Positions 1 through 6,000 of a stretch of DNA of 9,959 nucleotides are shown here, piece by piece. The DNA is from Elusimicrobiota bacterium. Its GTDB lineage: Bacteria; Elusimicrobiota; Elusimicrobia; FEN-1173. The notes below the pieces were generated by a model. That model did no database searches, had not been told where the DNA came from, and saw only the letters and a list, made by a program, of their open reading frames with translations. Every line of letters begins with the position of its first letter. Position 1 is the stretch's first letter. Location of the stretch: the NCBI GenBank assembly GCA_003158755.1, contig PMLF01000325.1, positions 1 to 9,959 on the forward strand, read 5' to 3'. The position numbers and the translations under genes were made by a program.

Positions 1-40
1 AAAAGGGGCCGCTGGAAAAAGGTAACTAGGGGACGTTGCA

Positions 41-55
41 AACTAACCAACTAAC
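41..55 (+). repeat. Short direct repeat AACTAAC x2 in the toxin leader
   Basis: AACTAAC occurs at 41-47 and again at 49-55, an 8-base period with one base between the copies. A looser relative (GTAACTAG) lies at 22-29. Short repeats at this spacing just before a gene can be part of a regulator binding site, but 8 bases is shorter than one helical turn and the pattern may be chance. The repeat itself is directly visible; any regulatory role is inference. Confidence 0.3.
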
Positions 56-76
56 TCTTAGCGGGAATCGCCACAC

Positions 77-82
77 AAGGAG
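77..82 (+). promoter_or_regulatory. Shine-Dalgarno site of the TcA gene
   Basis: AAGGAG lies 8 bases before the ATG at 91. It is a near-consensus ribosome binding site at ideal spacing. With the in-frame stop at 52-54 it fixes the start of the 2738-residue protein at 91. Confidence 0.85.
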
Positions 83-90
83 CATCGGAC

Positions 91-3000
91 ATGCCAAAAG
101 AAAAGACTGGGAAGGCCGGTTTGGAGAAAATCCTCCCGACTAAGACTTTGATTGAAGAAAAAACGGCCGCAGGGAAAACCGCTGCCGCCACGACGGTCCC
201 GGCGGGGAGATTGGCGCGGATTCCGATTGCGGTCAACACCTTCGGGAAAACCACGGTGGAAGCCGTGGGCGCCGCCGGGAAGGATCGGTCAAAGTTCGCC
301 GACGCCCTCAACCTTGCGCTCAAGCAGAGGATCATTTCAAGCGTGGCCAGCCCCAGCGACGAGCTCAAAACCGCCGTCAACAAACTCTCCCTCAATTACG
401 CGAACTTGGCGGCGAAGGACCTCAACACCGTCATCGCCGAGAATGTCCTTCCCGCCTTGAAAGCGACCCCGGCTGTTCAACAGGAACTCAAGGGCGCGGC
501 CGTCGATCCTACGGCCGGCGCCGCCACCGTCAGCGAGATTCTGAATTTGGACCGGCCGATCAAGGACAACCCCATTTTCGCCTCCGATGTCCGAAGGGCC
601 AAAACGCTGGAACTAGCCGGGATTGCGAAGTTGGATTCGAAGTCCGCCGGACGGTTGGCCGACAAGGCCGTGGTCTTGGACCGCGCGGGCGCGGAAACAT
701 GGAACGGGTTGGTGGCCGACGGGACGATCGCCGTCAAGGATTTGCCGCGGCTGAAGACGGTGTTCGCCCTGTCGCGTTTCACCGGCGACAACTTCGATTT
801 GATCAAGGCCCTCAAGCCGGGAAGCGTCGATTCTCCCCGGGACTTGGCGTCGCTGGAGAAAAGCGACTGGCTGAAGCTTATTCGGGACAACAAAGTTCAA
901 ACCCCGAACGGCGAGACCGCGGAAGATTACGCTTCCGCGCTGACGTCGGGCATGGAACGCGTTTTCCCGACACAATTCCTCCTCCACCGCCTGGTGAAAA
1001 CGACCGCCGCGGACGTCGCGAATGCACCCGGGACGGCGAACGCCTACAAATACCTGGGCGTTCCGGAAATCCTGGCCGATCCCAAAATCAGGCCGGCGGA
1101 AAAACACGCCGCGATCGCCGGGGCCGTCGGCAAGCTTGCCGCATTTTTCAAAGGGAACCCCGACGCGGACCTGCGCTCCGTGGATTTCTTCAACCGGTCC
1201 GCCGCGCCCGCGCGCGGTTTCGCGAACGTCAGTTGGGAAGGCCTCGCGGCGGAGGACCAGCCGAAGGTGAGACGGCAGTTGATGGCCTACCAGCGCGTGA
1301 TGAACCTGTCCCCGGATTACGAAACCAGCCGGGCGCTGCTGCTCGCGGGGCATGATACTTCGTTCTCCATCGCCGAACAGACGGAACAGGGGTTTGTCCA
1401 ATCTTCCGGCCTTATGGAGGACAAAGCGGTTTATGTCCACCGGAATGCCCGTCGGGCGGCCCTCGGCGTGTCCCACGCCTTCGAAGCCGCGCGCGCCGCC
1501 GCCAAGGGCGATTTTTCCCTTCTGCGGGTGGGGAACGACGATCCCGCGTTGGTGAACGACCTCCGGGCCATCGACGGTTACGACGCCCTGTTCGGAAGCC
1601 AGAACTACGCCGATTGCCCGGACGACCGGACCATTTTCAGCCCGGCCGCCTACTTCGTGGACCTGATGTCCTTCATCGAAAAGAACGTGACGTCGAACGC
1701 CTTCACCGGCGCCAATGCGAACCACCCTCTCTGCCTGAAGCGAAGGCGCCCGGACCTATGGACTTTGCCGCTCACGGGGGAGAACACCTTCGGCATGGTT
1801 CCCGCTCTCGGCATCGTCAACAACGTCCTGGAGCAGTACCTCAACGGCGCCGTCGCGTCCCAAGGGGACGTTTACGCCGCCCTGGCCGCTTCCGGAATTT
1901 CTCTGCGACTGCCGTTCCATCTCCCGCTGGAAACCTTGCGCCTCTATTTGAGCCACTTCAACCTGACGCTCCACGACGTCTATCTCCGGTTGAGCCGGGA
2001 CGCGTCGGAGACGGCGCGGGAGAATCTATTGCTTTCGGCGGAAGAACGTTCGCTGATCCTGACGCCCGCCCCTTCATCGGTTCCCGCCTTTTTCGGGAAC
2101 CCAACCGCCCTCTCGTCTTTGGACGTCGCGGATTTTATGCGCCGCACGGGTTTGACGCGGGATGAGTTGGATCAAATGCTGGCGCTCAAATTCGTCAACC
2201 CCGACGGCGGGGTGACGATCGTCTCCCAGGCCGATCGCAGCGATATCCAGAAGTTCAATGAAACCGTCCAGGGGTTCGACGCCGCAAGTCTCGACCGCGC
2301 GGTCCGTTTTTTACGTTTGTGGAAGAAGCTCGGCTGGACGCTGCCCGAGGCGGGCTTGGCCCTGGAAAGCTTGGGACGGGTCGGCCAAGACGTCAACGCG
2401 CCGACGATCCTCCAACTGGCCGCATTCAAACGACTTCGGGAGAAGTCCGGGATCCCCTTGACGGACCTTTTCACGCTTGCCCAGACGCCGGCCCGGGCGG
2501 ACCAGCCCGGCCTTTGCGAGGCCGCCTCCGGTCTGGGCGAATTGTTCAGCGGAGCCGCCACGGTGACGGTTCCGCTGCTGGACGCGGGCGCGGCGGACGA
2601 TGCGACGGCGCGGAAGATCGCTCTGTCGCTGGGACTCTCGAGCGACGGTCTGCGGGCCGTCCTGTCATTTTTGACCGACAACGGACAGATCCCCGTCGAT
2701 CCGAGCGGGAAGGCCGTGCTGGACCACCAAGGGGCGGCCAGGGTGTATCGCCACGCGCGTCTGTCCCTGGCCATGAACGTTCCGATGGACCAATTCCTGA
2801 AATTGGTCCAACTGTCCGTGGGAGCGCCGTTGTCGACCCTGGATCAAATGGAGACCCTATGGGACGCGCGGGCCTGGCTCGGCGGTTCGCCCTTGAGCCT
2901 CCCAGAGCTATATTTCGCGGCGACCGGGGCGGTGCGCTATCAAGTGACGACGACGGAAATCGCTTCCATGGTGGAGGGGATACAGCACGCGAAAGGATTG

Positions 3001-6000
3001 TATTTCGACGCCACGCTGCTCGACGGAATAGACGGGTTGGCCGACGGGAAAGGCTTCTTGGGGAAAATGCTGGACGGGGGTTTGCTCGTTCCGGGGCCCG
3101 ACGGCAAGAGCTTCCGCCTGTCGGCGTCCTTCGCCGCCGGGCAGGACCTGACCCCGATCTTCACGGCGGAGTCGATCCCTGCGCCGGGAGCGGATTTGAC
3201 GGAGGCCGTGGGCGAACGGTTGCACGCCCGCCTTCCGGGAAACGTATTCGCCTCGCCGAAGGACGCGTTGGCCCCGGCGTTGCTGGAACGGTTCAAGGCT
3301 TCCCAGGCGATGCTGGACGCTTTCGCGCCGTTCATGAAAACGTCCATCGATGATGCGGCGCTCGCCGCGGGCTTGTCGGCCTTGATCACCTCCGGCGCAG
3401 CGGCGACGCCGTCCGCGCTGGACGCGCTCTGCGGCCTGGTTTGGGACGTTGAGCGTCTGCAGTTGTTGGCTCAGCGCCTGAACCTGGGGGCGGACGACTT
3501 CGTTTTCGTAGCCGCCAATCCCGCCGTTTTCCAAATATCGGACCCCCATCAACTGTCCGCCGACAACATCCGCCGGATGGACCGTTACGCCCGCCTTCCG
3601 GGGTTGAAGGACGCAACCGCCGTTCCCCTGAGGCAACTCCTTTCCGCTTTTCAAACGGCGAACGCGCCGGGCCTAAAGGTGTTTAACGACGACCAGTTGG
3701 AACTGCTCGGCCTGCTGCTGGGCGGAAAAGCGGACGATTTAAAACGGCTGCAAACGGCCGTCCCCTGGCCGGGGAACGCCCTGGACGCGGTGGAGGAAGC
3801 GGGTCGACGGCTCGATCTTTGCGGCCTTCTGGGCGTCGGCGCGAACGATTTACCCCTGCTCGCGGCGACCGATTACGTTTCCCTGGGCCGGGCGCGCGAC
3901 GCGGTCTTCGCCGGGTTCAAATCGAAATATCCGGACGCGGACGATTGGGACAAGGTCAACACGCCCTACGACGACCGGATCAACGAGCTGAAACGCGACG
4001 CCCTCTGCGAATACGTCCTGGCCCAGCCGGCGCTCAAGTTCAAGGATCGCGACGACCTCTACAAATTCTTCCTGATCGACGTCTCGGTGAGCGGAAGCGC
4101 CCGCGTATCCGAGGTCGTGTCCGGCATTTCCAGCCTCCAGCTCTATGTCCACCGCTGCCTGATGAACTTGGAACAGTCGGATTCCGGCGACGTCCGGGTC
4201 CACCCGGATTGGATTCCCAAGGACCAATGGGAAGGCTGGCGCAAGAACTACCGCGTGTGGGAAGCGAACCGGAAGGTCTTCCTGTATCCCGAGAACTACC
4301 TGGAGCCCGAACTGCGCGACAACAAGTCGCCCCAGTTCATGGAGCTGGAAGACGAACTGCTCCAGAAGAAAATAACGCTGGAAGCTGCGGAAGACGCTTA
4401 CATGAAGTACCTCACTCAGTTCGCGGAACTGGGGCGTTTGAAGATCGCGGGGAGCTGTTACGACGAGGGTAAAAACGCCTTTTACTTGTTCGGCGTTTCT
4501 CCGACGGACCCTCCTCAATACTATTATCGCCAATTCGACCCCCTCGGACGCCAATGGACCTCGTGGCAAAAAATCGACCTCACCATCAGTTCCGACAAGG
4601 TGACCGCCATCGTTTTCAATAGCCGGTTGCATCTATTTTGGGTCGATGTGACCATTTTGGATGTGAACAAAGTCGCCGCCGGCGCTTCAACCTTTGATCA
4701 CTACGACGCGAAAGCCCGCCTGAATTACTCCTGCCTGAATGAGGCGGGAAAATGGGCGCCTCCGCAGAAACTGGATAATTTGGCTGAAAGGTCCCTGCCG
4801 ACCAAGGACGAAAAAGATGCCTTTCTTTCTTCAAGATTGACCAACAAAGCGTTCCCTTACATCGGCCCCGGACCGAACGGCTCGAGGATTCTCGAGTTGG
4901 ACTACTATGGGGGAAATCGATGGCGCCTTGATTTTTATGGCAATCAGCTGGTTGGCCCCCTCGATCCGGAGACGAAAATTAACTCCGGAGAGCTGAGCAT
5001 TTTTCAAAATGTGGGGGGTGACGCGGCACTGTTGTTGCCGGGTTTTTATTATGGATACTTTACCCCCGTCAATTACGAGGAGTTCTTGGTTGCGACCACG
5101 GAACATATCGATGACTACAGCCCCGTATTATTGACCAACATGTTCGATAATTCGTTGGTCGATTCCGATATGGTTGCGGTCAACGGCAATACGGGTGTTT
5201 CCGGCGATTTCGTTGTCCGCTTCTTGGGACAACAATTCCTGATCGTGAAGAACGCCAATAAAGACATTCCTTCCAAAAGACTCCTCATCCGCCAGACCAC
5301 GACGATCCCCGGTTCGTTGGGGGTAATTTTGTTCAACGGCGGTTTGGATCAGCTCCTGACCATTCAAACGCAGAAAGGGAATAATGAAATTTCTCTGGGG
5401 GGCCTCGTCACTTTAAACAACCTCCCGGAGTTGAGCCCCTTCGGGGAAAGCGCCGACGGCCTTCCCTTCGATGGGCCCTGCGGGCTTTATTTGTGGGAGA
5501 TGTTCTTCCACCTCCCGAGCCTCATCGCCAACCACTTGAACGCCGACCGGAAGTTCGAGGAGGCCAAGGAATGGTATGAAAAGATATTCGATCCGGCGAC
5601 GCGGGAGCAGGCGGATCAGACCCAGCCCGCCGACCGGGTTTGGCAATTCCTGAAGTTCCGGGGATTGGGCAGCGACGCGCTGAAAACGATCTTGGCCGAC
5701 AAGGCGGCCCTCGCCCTCTACGCGTCCGACCCCTTCAGCCCCCACGCCATCGCGCGCCTGCGCCCGAGCGCCTATCAAAAAGCCACCGTCATGAAATACA
5801 TCGACAACCTCATCGACTGGGGCGACGATCTGTTCTCCCAGTTCTCGACGGAATCCGTCAACGAGGCGGTCATGCTGTACGTCCTGGCCTCCGACATCCT
5901 CGGTCCCCGGCCCGTGAAGGTCGGCGAATGCGAGACGCCTCCCGACGATGACATGACCTACGAAAAGATCGGCCCGACCCTTCAGTCGGACAGCGACCTC

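Larger units (their letters stand above)
1..90 (+). promoter_or_regulatory. Leader region upstream of the TcA gene
   Basis: This is a non-coding or nearly non-coding leader before the toxin gene. The toxin frame is closed by a stop at 52-54, so the gene cannot start further upstream. The two other plus frames close at 23-25 (TAA) and 27-29 (TAG); either could be the tail of an upstream gene that ends just inside the window, but a run of eight or nine codons is too short to tell. A TTGCAA at 36-41 resembles a -35 box, but I see no convincing -10 box at the right distance, so no promoter is called. Confidence 0.4.

Noticed and set aside
163..180. TAAGKT at residues 25-30 of TcA, resembling a nucleotide-binding P-loop
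   Set aside because: The first glycine of GxxxxGK[ST] is missing and the segment is a low-complexity K/T/A tail, not a strand-loop-helix.
613..1725. Long antisense open frame (370 codons) opposite the TcA N-terminal region
   Set aside because: It is Arg/Gly-rich, has no recognisable domain and lies wholly opposite a strongly supported gene. In high-GC DNA such frames are expected as shadows.
2319..3353. Same-strand open frame of 344 codons in another frame within TcA
   Set aside because: Its Arg/Gly-rich composition is typical of an out-of-frame reading of GC-rich sequence, and the TcA frame is continuous through it.
4228..4650. Sialidase activity suggested by the neuraminidase-like block
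   Set aside because: The name reflects fold similarity in the TcA family. I saw no clear Asp-box series or catalytic Arg triad, so no enzyme activity is claimed.
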